Shown here one piece after another: positions 23,453 to 30,574 of a DNA stretch of 41,907 bases. Every line of letters begins with the position of its first letter. Positions within the stretch are counted from its first letter, which is position 1. The notes beneath the pieces were generated by a model. It was not told where the DNA came from, did no database searches, and saw nothing but the letters and a program-made list of their open reading frames with translations. The DNA is taken from NCBI GenBank assembly GCA_947565865.1, contig CANOHT010000026.1, positions 1 to 41,907 on the forward strand. Direction: 5' to 3'. Origin of the DNA: an uncultured Clostridia bacterium (GTDB lineage: Bacteria > Bacillota > Clostridia > Christensenellales > Aristaeellaceae). The translations under genes were made by a program, and so were the position numbers.

Positions 23453-24373
23453 TTACGCCGACAGCGCGTTTTCCGCCTTCTCCGCCTCGGTACGCACCTT
23501 GGGCACATGGTATTCGCACTTGGGGTCGAAGCGGACGGATTCCGGGGGAACCTCAAGCTCCTCGGGATGATTCAGCAGGTGGCTCATCAGGCCAAAGAAG
23601 CCGGCATAGTGGGCGCCGGAGCACACGCGCTCGTCCGCCGTGATGCCGATGGGCAGCCAGCGCTTCATCCTGGCGTGGCCGCTGGCGTCCACGGCGGCGC
23701 TGCGCTCCACCGTGCCCATGCCAAAGAAGAGGCTGGTGGAGCCGAAATTGTAGATGTGGTGATTGACGTGGTGCAGCCCGATGGAGGCGTTGTTGGTGAT
23801 GTACATGCTGGTGTGGAAGGGCAGCTCGTCCAGCAGCGCGCCGGGACACAGGCCGTAACGATCCAGCAGGCGAACCAGCGCCACCAGCGCCGTGGGCAGG
23901 CCGGGGACGGCCAGCACGAAGCGGGCCAGCTTGTCGGTGAAGCTCAGGCTGCCCTCCGCTCGGTTTTGCTGGATGACGGCGTCCATGCGGTCTCGCACAT
24001 CGTAGAGGGTATCGGTCAGGTCGTACTTGATCTTTACCGCCGTCTCGCCGGATTCGACGTTTTGCGGCTCCTTGAGCATGGTGAAGGAGACGGTGCAGTT
24101 GTTCCGGCTGAAAAATTGCTTGTTCATGATGTAACGGTTGATTTCCGGGTGCTGGCTTACCGTGCGGACAAAGGCCGCGACGATGATGTTCATGAAGGTG
24201 ATCTTCTCGCCCTTGGTGTTCTGCTCGGCAATATAGCGGGCCAGGAGCTCATAGTCCACCTTATGCTGCAAAAACACCTGAGCGTCGCAGCGCATAGGCA
24301 TCAGGTAGGGGGTGATGCGCACAATGGGATCAATGGACGACACGCGGCGTCCATCGGGTCGGCGTCCAAACAT
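23453..24373 (-). CDS. 2-oxoacid dehydrogenase E2 / CAT-fold acyltransferase homologue, active site altered
   Basis: The 306-residue product matches the catalytic domain of dihydrolipoamide acyltransferases and chloramphenicol acetyltransferase, without lipoyl or E1-binding domains. Fold landmarks are HKVDYELLARYIAE, ITFMNIIVAAFVRTV, GSTSLFFGMGTVE and LPIGITADERVCSGAHYAGFF. The last segment aligns with the catalytic DHRxxDG motif but reads DERVCSG (247-253): the catalytic His is Glu248 and the Asp is Ser252. It may therefore be non-catalytic or use H255. No E1/E3 genes are nearby. The start follows a GGAGGAGAGAGGAG sequence; a promoter lies at 24455-24482. Confidence 0.75.
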   Translation of the reverse strand: MFGRRPDGRRVSSIDPIVRITPYLMPMRCDAQVFLQHKVDYELLARYIAEQNTKGEKITFMNIIVAAFVRTVSQHPEINRYIMNKQFFSRNNCTVSFTMLKEPQNVESGETAVKIKYDLTDTLYDVRDRMDAVIQQNRAEGSLSFTDKLARFVLAVPGLPTALVALVRLLDRYGLCPGALLDELPFHTSMYITNNASIGLHHVNHHIYNFGSTSLFFGMGTVERSAAVDASGHARMKRWLPIGITADERVCSGAHYAGFFGLMSHLLNHPEELEVPPESVRFDPKCEYHVPKVRTEAEKAENALSA

Positions 24374-24454
24374 AGGGATTCTCCTCTCTCCTCCGGGATG
24401 GAATAACGGTGAAAATGATGTCGAATAATGATAAATAAAACCGCTATCAATGCT

Positions 24455-24482
24455 ATTTTATTCATTCATGATGATTTGTCAA
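24455..24482 (-). promoter_or_regulatory. Promoter of the E2-like gene
   Basis: TTGACA (24477-24482), 16 bases, TAAAAT (24455-24460) on the minus strand, about 80 bases before the start codon. The rest of 24374-24715 is AT-richer than its neighbours and shows no supported gene. Confidence 0.65.
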
Positions 24483-24715
24483 TGGCAAGCATGGAAGGAA
24501 ATGATGAGAATTTGCTGAAGATGGGATACCGGGATGCGGGGGGAGAGATTCCAAAATGGCAGCGTCCGATTGTTTTAAATAAGGGGTGTGTTTCGCGGCT
24601 GTCCGGCTGATCCAAGCGAAAACGAGGACGGATATGCCGCGCGATACACAGCATCATTTTGGATGAAGCAGGTGATGATGGATGCTCCTACCGATTTTGA
24701 AAGGTGGAATCTGTC

Positions 24716-25096
24716 ATGATGAAAGCGGAAAACCTGCTTCACTGGATTCTTGGCCCTGTGCGCTCCGACACAAGACCGATGGCGCTGGCCATCGACCGCA
24801 TGGTTCAGCTCCTGTATGAGGAACGTCGCCCTGAGGCCGACATTCGGGTGACGGCGGATGTCTACGCGTATGTGGGCAGGCAACTGAACAGGAATGAAAA
24901 GGCCGTGGCGAAGTCCGTTGAGCGGCTGACGGCGCTGTGCTGGGACGCCATGGATGAACCGATGCGCGGGAAGATCATCGGCAGAAGGCTGCGGTATCGT
25001 CCCACGCCTCGGGAGCTGCTGATCTATTTCGCGTATTACCTGCATGCCCGGAGAGCGTACTGTGCGCACAGGAAGCCTCACCAGCCTGTACATTAA
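24716..25096 (+). CDS. Small receiver-less protein resembling the Spo0A DNA-binding domain (copy A)
   Basis: The 126-residue product is all-helical and basic. Its layout follows the Spo0A C-terminal effector: LHWILGPVRSD, a helix with AIDRMVQLLYEE, then VYAYVGRQLNRNEKAVAKSVERLTALCW where Spo0A has its helix-turn-helix and 'VERAIRHAIEVAW'. RPTPRELLIYFAYYLH at the end matches 'KPTNSEFIAMVADKL'. Identity is low, so this is a remote match. No receiver domain is present. Start at 24716 or 24719, behind AAGGTGG. A GGDEF protein follows on the same strand. Confidence 0.6.
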   Translation: MMKAENLLHWILGPVRSDTRPMALAIDRMVQLLYEERRPEADIRVTADVYAYVGRQLNRNEKAVAKSVERLTALCWDAMDEPMRGKIIGRRLRYRPTPRELLIYFAYYLHARRAYCAHRKPHQPVH

Positions 25097-25101
25097 CAGC
25101 C

Positions 25102-25142
25102 TGCAAATCCGCCCTTTCTTTGTACAGAAGGGCGGATTTGCA
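25102..25142. terminator. 15-bp perfect hairpin after copy A
   Basis: TGCAAATCCGCCCTT and AAGGGCGGATTTGCA pair perfectly around an 11-base loop, 5 bases after the stop of the Spo0A-like gene. No T-run follows, so it may be a terminator without tail, an RNA stabiliser or a binding site. Confidence 0.5.
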
Positions 25143-25187
25143 TACAAGCATGTGACCGGGATATACAGAAAAATATACATAAAGGCA

Positions 25188-25216
25188 TTGTATATTGAAG
25201 GGAGATGCGGTACAAT
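25188..25216 (+). promoter_or_regulatory. Promoter of the GGDEF gene
   Basis: TTGTAT (25188-25193), 17 bases, TACAAT (25211-25216), 52 bases before the start codon, so the GGDEF gene can be expressed apart from copy A. Confidence 0.65.
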
Positions 25217-25268
25217 AGGAAAGAATTAGAAAATAAGCGAAGGATTGCACACCAAGGAGGGCCCGTCA

Positions 25269-26948
25269 ATGGATCAGCGGAGGAAGGCGTGGGACTGGCG
25301 CGGGAGCATCAGCATGGTTTTGGTGCTGGCTGTGCTTGCCATGCTGAGCCTCGGCCTGATTCATACCGTCCGGCAGGAATATCGCGGCCTTCAGCCGGAA
25401 ACCCGGCCGCTGAATGGCTGGTACTACATGGCGGCGGGGCGGCGGGTGGAGGTCACGCTGCCGGCTACGGTGACGCTGCCGGCGGGGGAGGACGCCCTGG
25501 TGCTGTCAAACGACAGCCTCACGCTGGATCTGGCGGGACAGACGATCAGCGCCGCGGGCGCGGAATATGGCCTGCGCGTGACGCTGGGGGAGCAAACGCT
25601 TTATGCCTATGAGGACGAGCTTTTTCCCCGCAACGCTCAGATGAAGGCCAAGCTGCGCTGCGACGCATCTCTTCCGCTGAACATGGCGCCTGGGGAGACC
25701 CTGCGGCTGCACTTTTCCGGCGGAAACGGTGTTTATCGTCTGCGGGAGGTCTACACAGGCAGCGGCGGCGCAGTTTTCCGCAGGCATGTGGCGGAGGAAG
25801 CGCCTACCATTTGGCTGGTGTCGGTGATGACGTTCCTGGCCCTGGGGGCGGCGGTAATCGCGGCATACCTGACGCGCATTCGCCTCAAGGAGCCGCGGCT
25901 GCTGAACGTGGCGGCCTTCCTGCTGCTTGGCGGCCTGTGGCTCCTTACGGATTCGTCCCTTCTTCAGCAGGCGGCAGCCCGGCCCGCTACGCTGTGCGTG
26001 GCGTCCTTTGACGCTTTCATGCTCATGGGCGTACCGATGATTCATTTTGTGCGCAACACGGGGGAAATGCGGCGCTATCGTTCGCTGCGGGCGCTGTGCT
26101 GGCTGTTTTACGCCAACGCTTTTTGCCAGTGCCTGCTGAATTTCCTCCTCGGCGTCCCCTATATCGACATGCTCTTTGTGACCCATCTGCTGCTGCTGGC
26201 GGGCGTGGCGATGCTGGCCGGGGTGATGCTGCGGGAATACCGGGCGAGGGCGCAGGCGGAGCTTCGGGCGATTCTGGCCGCTTTCGCGCTGCTGGGCGCG
26301 TCGGGCGTGCTGGCGATGGCGCTGTACTGGCTTTTCCGCATTCCCTTCTACGGCGTGATTTTTCAGGTGGGTATCCTGCTCTTTGTGCTGCTGCTATTGT
26401 GCAGCCTTGCTATCAGCCTGGCGACGAACATCCGCTTTCGGGCGAAGGCGGAAGTATATCAGCGCATCGCCAAGGAGGATAAGCTGACAGGCATCGGCAA
26501 TCGCCGGGCCTTTGACGAGCTTCTGGACGAGATTGAGCAAAGGGCTGACCAGTATGAGGACGTGGCACTGGCGTTCCTGGATCTCAATGGGCTGAAGGAA
26601 ACCAATGATATCTATGGTCACAGCGCCGGCGACGAGCTGCTGATCGCGGCGGCGAACTGCATTCGGGATGCCTTTGACGGCGAAGGCCAGTTTTTCCGCA
26701 TCGGCGGGGACGAGTTCTGCGCGGTGGTTTGCAATCCCTGCGGGAGCGCGCAGTCCTGGTTCCAGCGGCTGGATGAGGAAATCGACCGCTACAATGCCCG
26801 GGAAGACCGGTCGGGCGGCAGGCTGGACATCGCCCGGGGCATGAGCTGCCTGCGGGACGAGCAGGGGCGCGTCAAGCGTATCAGCGATTGGAAGTATGAG
26901 GCGGACAAGCGCATGTATGTGGATAAGGGGGATAAAGGGCGTCTGTAA
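25269..26948 (+). CDS. Membrane diguanylate cyclase (GGDEF domain)
   Basis: The 559-residue product has one N-terminal membrane helix (about 14-33), an extracytoplasmic beta-rich domain (35-175), then seven or so membrane helices (180-388), like 7TMR-DISM sensors. A cytosolic GGDEF domain (about 400-559) follows. It keeps DKLTGIGNRRAF, FLDLNGLKETND, and an intact RIGGDEF (GGDEF at 479-483), so it should make cyclic di-GMP from GTP. The inhibitory RxxD site expected at 470-473 reads DGEG and is missing, so product feedback is probably absent. ATG 25269 follows AAGGAGG. It lies between two Spo0A-effector-like genes; no c-di-GMP receptor is visible in the window. Confidence 0.92.
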   Translation: MDQRRKAWDWRGSISMVLVLAVLAMLSLGLIHTVRQEYRGLQPETRPLNGWYYMAAGRRVEVTLPATVTLPAGEDALVLSNDSLTLDLAGQTISAAGAEYGLRVTLGEQTLYAYEDELFPRNAQMKAKLRCDASLPLNMAPGETLRLHFSGGNGVYRLREVYTGSGGAVFRRHVAEEAPTIWLVSVMTFLALGAAVIAAYLTRIRLKEPRLLNVAAFLLLGGLWLLTDSSLLQQAAARPATLCVASFDAFMLMGVPMIHFVRNTGEMRRYRSLRALCWLFYANAFCQCLLNFLLGVPYIDMLFVTHLLLLAGVAMLAGVMLREYRARAQAELRAILAAFALLGASGVLAMALYWLFRIPFYGVIFQVGILLFVLLLLCSLAISLATNIRFRAKAEVYQRIAKEDKLTGIGNRRAFDELLDEIEQRADQYEDVALAFLDLNGLKETNDIYGHSAGDELLIAAANCIRDAFDGEGQFFRIGGDEFCAVVCNPCGSAQSWFQRLDEEIDRYNAREDRSGGRLDIARGMSCLRDEQGRVKRISDWKYEADKRMYVDKGDKGRL

Positions 26949-26963
26949 CAGCCTGACAGCGCG

Positions 26964-27332
26964 TCATAGGGAGACCGGGCGCCGGGACGAGCGGCTGACC
27001 GCGGCGCGCAGCAGATAGGACACCAGTATATCAATAAATTCTTTGACCGTGGGCGTTTGGGTCAGCGGATACTTGACCAAGCTGCGGATAGCGTCGGGAT
27101 TGACCCGCCAGGCATGAAGGATGACCGTGCGCAGATTGCGTTCCACCGCGCTGACGTCACAGTGGAAATGCGCCGCGGCGGGCTCGAATAATTCCTGGGT
27201 CATATGGTACAGGCGGCTGTCATCTTCCAGGGCCAGGGGAATCATATAGCATAGCAGCGCATAGCCTTTATAACGTCGGCCAATGCCGAGGGTATGAAGG
27301 ATGTTTTGTAACGCTTCCATCAGGATAATCAT
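26964..27332 (-). CDS. Small receiver-less protein resembling the Spo0A DNA-binding domain (copy B)
   Basis: The 122-residue product aligns clearly with the Spo0A effector domain: LQNILHTLGIGRRYKGYALL matches 'ITNIIHEIGVPAHIKGYLYL'. VSAVERNLRTVILHAW matches 'ASRVERAIRHAIEVAW', and YPLTQTPTVKEFIDILVSYL matches the final helix. There is no receiver domain, so it lacks the phosphorylation switch. Start is uncertain: ATG 27332 lies 2 bases after AGGAGG and ATG 27320 lies 14 bases after it. It is convergent with the GGDEF gene (15 bases between) and lies downstream of jag, separated by a hairpin. Confidence 0.72.
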   Translation of the reverse strand: MIILMEALQNILHTLGIGRRYKGYALLCYMIPLALEDDSRLYHMTQELFEPAAAHFHCDVSAVERNLRTVILHAWRVNPDAIRSLVKYPLTQTPTVKEFIDILVSYLLRAAVSRSSRRPVSL

Positions 27333-27488
27333 CCCCTCCTGTTTCTGGCGTTATAATACCATCTCAGCCGATGGATGCTGCGCGCTGCCGACATAAATAG
27401 ACAAAGCTTAACCAAGATGGGTAAGAATCGCCAAAGTTCGGCAGGCTTGCGGCGAAAAAGCGCGAAGGCTGGGGAACAAGCGCATGCC

Positions 27489-27520
27489 AAAGGGCCGCCG
27501 ATATCGCATCGGCGGCCCTT
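27489..27520 (-). terminator. Hairpin terminator of the rpmH-to-jag cluster
   Basis: AAGGGCCGCCGAT / ATCGGCGGCCCTT form a 13-bp stem with a 5-base loop, 18 bases after the jag stop; the minus-strand tail TTGGCATG is a poor T-tract. Confidence 0.6.
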
Positions 27521-27537
27521 GTTCTGACGGCTTTATC

Positions 27538-28503
27538 TTATTTGCGCAGCGTGATAACAACATGCCGATTCGGCTCGTCACCCTCGGAATGGGTGTCAAC
27601 AGCCTCGTTGGCCTGCAGAGCGCTGTGGATGATCCGGCGCTCGTAGGGGTTCATGGGCTCCAGGGAGACCTTGCGGCCTGTTTTCACGGCGCGGTTGGCC
27701 ATTCGGTTAGCCAGACGAACCAAGGTATCTTCCCGCTTGGCGCGGTAGTTCTCCGTGTCCAGGGTGACGCGGGTGTAGCCCTCCTGGCCGCGGTTGATCT
27801 TCAGGCTGGTCAAGTACTGCAGGGCGTCCAGGGTTTCGCCGCGGCGGCCGATAAGGATGCCCAGGGTGTCGCCTGTCATCTGGACAAAGACGTTGCCTTC
27901 GGTGTCATTGCCCACGGCCACGTCTACGTCCACGCCCATCAGATGGGTCAGCTCCTTGAGGAAGCTCTGGGCCTTGCCGGCTGCGGAATCCGCCGCAACC
28001 TCTTCGGCAGGGATCATGGTAACGACAGGCTTCTCAAGGGGCTTGGCGGGAGCCTTGGGGGGCAGGGGCTTTTTCTCCTGCTCAGGCTGCTCGGCCTTCT
28101 CCCGCTTTTCCGCTTTGGGCTGGCGAGGCTTGGGCTGACGCGGGGGCCGGGCGGGCTTTTCGGCGTCGGCTTTTTCCTCGGCTTTCTTTTCGGCCTTGGC
28201 TTCCGGCTGAACGTCGGCCTTCTGATCGGCCTTCTTTTCAGGCTTGGCTTCGGGCTTGCGGGTGGCCTTCTTCTCCGCCTTGGGCGCGGGCTTGTCCGTC
28301 ATCAGCAGGGAGAGGGGATCGTCCTCGGTCTCCTTCACGGTCAGGCGAACCTTGGCCAGCCGGGAACCGAACAGGCCGAACAGCCCCTTGCTGCCCTCGT
28401 CGATGACCTGCACGGTGACGTCGCTGATGGATACGCCCAGCGCGGCCAGGCCAGCGTCGATGGCTTCCTCGGTGGTTTTGGCGGATGCTTCGTAGGTCTT
28501 CAT
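27538..28503 (-). CDS. jag: Jag/KhpB RNA-binding protein (SpoIIIJ-associated)
   Basis: The 321-residue product has three parts. The Jag N-terminal domain (1-52) contains GSKGLFGLFGSRLAKV. A linker of about 110 residues (55-165) is made almost only of Lys, Ala, Glu and Pro. A KH domain (about 170-250) has the loop IGRRGETLDALQ, and an R3H domain (255-321) has EPMNPYERRIIHSAL. KhpB binds RNA and influences cell elongation and division in other Firmicutes. Its gene starts one base after the yidC stop, the usual arrangement. The linker is unusually long. Confidence 0.95.
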   Translation of the reverse strand: MKTYEASAKTTEEAIDAGLAALGVSISDVTVQVIDEGSKGLFGLFGSRLAKVRLTVKETEDDPLSLLMTDKPAPKAEKKATRKPEAKPEKKADQKADVQPEAKAEKKAEEKADAEKPARPPRQPKPRQPKAEKREKAEQPEQEKKPLPPKAPAKPLEKPVVTMIPAEEVAADSAAGKAQSFLKELTHLMGVDVDVAVGNDTEGNVFVQMTGDTLGILIGRRGETLDALQYLTSLKINRGQEGYTRVTLDTENYRAKREDTLVRLANRMANRAVKTGRKVSLEPMNPYERRIIHSALQANEAVDTHSEGDEPNRHVVITLRK

Positions 28504-28504
28504 G

Positions 28505-29521
28505 TTACTTCACGGTCCCTTCTCCGATGGTTGCGGTGCGCTTTTCCTTCATGTCCAAATACTTGTTGATGCCGTAGGTCTGCGCCATGGCGATGAGGTT
28601 GCTGGTCACCCAGTAGATGGAGAACGACGCATTGGAGGTCGAGCAGATCCACAGGGAGAACAGCGGGAAGAACCATTTCATAAAATTGCCGGTGGTCGAG
28701 GCGCTGCTGTTGGCGCCCTCGGTGGGCGTGACGGGCTGAAGCACGGTCATCAGGTACTGAGAGACGGCGGACACGATGGGCAGGATGAAGAAGCCGTTAT
28801 AGCCCTTGACCACGTTCAGCGTGGTGAGGATCAGGTTGAAGCTGAAGCCGGGGACGGTGGAGACCTGCTCCACATAGCCGGGCATCTGCGTCATGGCGTT
28901 GGCGATGGCGGAGATGGCGCTTTGCAGCTCATTGCCCGCGAAGCTTTCCAGGGTCAGCTCATATCCGGCAAGGCTGCTGACAGTCTGCTGCACGGCTTGC
29001 AGGGTCTCGGCGGGCATGGCGGAGAGCACCTTGTGCCAGATGTCGGCGGGCACCTGCCGGAGCATGTCCAGGCTGGGCCAGGCGGCGGCGAAGGGGCTGT
29101 CGGGCATCCACACGTTCTTGACCCACAGCCAGCCCTCCAGCACGGGCTCGTGTCCCTGCAAAATGGAGAAGGTCTGCTGGATCAGCTGCTCGTTGGCGAT
29201 CATGCGCATGGCGGCGAACATCGCGTACAGGATGGGCAGCGTCAGCAGCATGGGCAGGCAGGAGGAGAGGGGATTGATCTTCTCCTTGCGGTACAATTCG
29301 CTCATCTTCTGGTTGAGCTTTTCCTGATCCTTGGCGTACTTTTTCTGCAGGGCGTTGATCTGGGGCTGCAGCTTGGTCGTTTTGCGCATGGACACGCGGC
29401 TCTTGTAGTCAAAGGGCATCAGCACCAGGCGGATGAGCATGGTGAAGAGCACGATGGACCAGCCGTAATTGCCCACCAGGGAATAGATACCGTCCAGGAT
29501 GCTTTTGAGGAACTCGTTCAT
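28505..29521 (-). CDS. yidC: Membrane protein insertase YidC/SpoIIIJ
   Basis: YidC inserts and folds proteins in the cytoplasmic membrane, alone or with SecYEG. The 338-residue product begins with a hydrophobic helix rather than a lipoprotein signal. It then shows IVLFTMLIRLVLMPFDYKS with the conserved positively charged groove Arg, a cytosolic coiled coil (LQPQINALQKKYAKD), NPLSSCLPMLLTLPILYAMF, and late helices SFSIYWVTSNLIAM. An insertion of about 130 residues between the second and third helices is longer than in Bacillus SpoIIIJ. The Cys residues of a lipobox are absent at the start. It lies 6 bases after yidD. Confidence 0.94.
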   Translation of the reverse strand: MNEFLKSILDGIYSLVGNYGWSIVLFTMLIRLVLMPFDYKSRVSMRKTTKLQPQINALQKKYAKDQEKLNQKMSELYRKEKINPLSSCLPMLLTLPILYAMFAAMRMIANEQLIQQTFSILQGHEPVLEGWLWVKNVWMPDSPFAAAWPSLDMLRQVPADIWHKVLSAMPAETLQAVQQTVSSLAGYELTLESFAGNELQSAISAIANAMTQMPGYVEQVSTVPGFSFNLILTTLNVVKGYNGFFILPIVSAVSQYLMTVLQPVTPTEGANSSASTTGNFMKWFFPLFSLWICSTSNASFSIYWVTSNLIAMAQTYGINKYLDMKEKRTATIGEGTVK

Positions 29522-29527
29522 GTGGGG

Positions 29528-29770
29528 TTATTCCCTCCTTAAGGTTGTGTAAGGGTCCTCCGGCACGGGGTCATAGCCGCCCTTGCTGAACGGGTTGCAC
29601 CGCAAAATTCGCCAGACTGCCATCCGTCCGCCCTTGAGGGCGCCGTAGCGCTCGATGGCGGTGACGGCGTACTTGGAGCAGGTGGGAAAGTAGCGGCAGC
29701 AGGGGCCGCCCTTGCGGGGGCTGATCTGGCGGCGATAAAACCGGATCAGGGCGAGAAGAAAGCGCTTCAT
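29528..29770 (-). CDS. yidD: Membrane protein insertion efficiency factor YidD
   Basis: An 80-residue protein with the UPF0161 pattern: RFYRRQISPRKGGPCCRYFPTCSKYAVTAIERYG, in which three Cys are conserved, then RILRCNPFSKGGYDPVP. It has an amphipathic N-terminus and is associated with YidC-dependent insertion. It overlaps rnpA by one base (TGATG). Confidence 0.95.
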   Translation of the reverse strand: MKRFLLALIRFYRRQISPRKGGPCCRYFPTCSKYAVTAIERYGALKGGRMAVWRILRCNPFSKGGYDPVPEDPYTTLRRE

Positions 29771-30126
29771 CAGGCGCGATTCCCTTCCTTCTGTTCGCTG
29801 GGGAGGAGCGCGTCATGCTTGCGCAGCAAATAACGCACATCCCTGCGAAGGGACTGGAAGGTGGCCTCGGCGGCTGACGGCCTGGCTACGATGACGTACA
29901 GCCCGGTTTTTACGTCCCCCAGATAGGGCCGGAAGCATTCCCGCAGGCGGCGCTTGACCAGGTTTCGGGTCACGGCGTTGCCTACCTTCTTGCTGACGGA
30001 AAAACCGACCTGCGTGCTTCGCCCCTTGGCGACAAGCATGACCAGATCGTGACAGGCTACGCTCTTTCCGCGACGGTACACATACTGGAACGTCCTGTTT
30101 TTTTGCAGCCGATAGCGTCTTTCCAT
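29770..30126 (-). CDS. rnpA: Ribonuclease P protein component
   Basis: The 118-residue basic protein pairs with RNase P RNA to mature tRNA 5' ends. It contains RLQKNRTFQYVYRRGKS and the diagnostic VGNAVTRNLVKRRLRECFR. The start at 30126 follows AAGGATG at 8 bases; the ATG three codons earlier overlaps that site. rpmH lies 165 bases upstream, with a terminator between, so its expression is partly by read-through. No rnpB gene was seen. Confidence 0.95.
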   Translation of the reverse strand: MERRYRLQKNRTFQYVYRRGKSVACHDLVMLVAKGRSTQVGFSVSKKVGNAVTRNLVKRRLRECFRPYLGDVKTGLYVIVARPSAAEATFQSLRRDVRYLLRKHDALLPSEQKEGNRA

Positions 30127-30213
30127 TGCAATCATCCTTATGATGGCCGGGGCGACGGAGCGCCCTTACAGAGTGGCGGGGGAGGCTGGGCCGCCCCCGT
30201 CCGCGTATAGAGG

Positions 30214-30257
30214 AAAAGCCCGCCCGATCATCGCGCAGACGCGCTTCGGGCGGGCTT
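30214..30257 (-). terminator. Hairpin terminator between rpmH and rnpA
   Basis: AAGCCCGCCCGA pairs with TCGGGCGGGCTT on the minus strand and is followed by TTCC. It would lower rnpA-yidD-yidC-jag expression relative to rpmH. Confidence 0.75.
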
Positions 30258-30290
30258 CATCCACAAACAGGAAACTTGTCCGACACAAAA

Positions 30291-30425
30291 TCAGACGGTC
30301 AGCACCTTGCGGCCACGGCGACGGCGGGCTGCCAGCACACGGCGGCCGTTCTTGGTGGACATGCGGGCACGGAAGCCGTGCACCTTGCTGCGCTGACGCT
30401 TCTTGGGCTGGTAAGTACGGAACAT
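30291..30425 (-). CDS. rpmH: 50S ribosomal protein L34
   Basis: A 44-residue highly basic protein starting MFRTYQPKKRQRSKVHGF and ending RRGRKVLTV, the standard L34 sequence. GAGGAGTGTTGACC precedes the ATG. It opens the cluster rpmH-rnpA-yidD-yidC-jag and has its own consensus promoter at 30492-30520. In most bacteria dnaA lies divergently upstream; here metK does. Confidence 0.97.
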   Translation of the reverse strand: MFRTYQPKKRQRSKVHGFRARMSTKNGRRVLAARRRRGRKVLTV

Positions 30426-30491
30426 GGTCAACACTCCTCACAGTTTCGTCAATCGGGACGGAATCCCGAATCGCTACAATACAGCCTTTAC

Positions 30492-30520
30492 ATTATACCT
30501 GAGGTCAGAGACGTTGTCAA
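30492..30520 (-). promoter_or_regulatory. Promoter of rpmH
   Basis: Perfect consensus on the minus strand: TTGACA (30515-30520), 17 bases, TATAAT (30492-30497). Confidence 0.9.
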
Positions 30521-30574
30521 GGTGAAATCTTCATGATTCGGGAAAAGGCGGGAAAAGCGGCGCGCTCGCGCGGA

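Noticed and set aside
24428..24610. 60-codon frame upstream of the Spo0A-like gene
   Set aside because: No ribosome site; it overlaps the promoter of the divergent E2-like gene.
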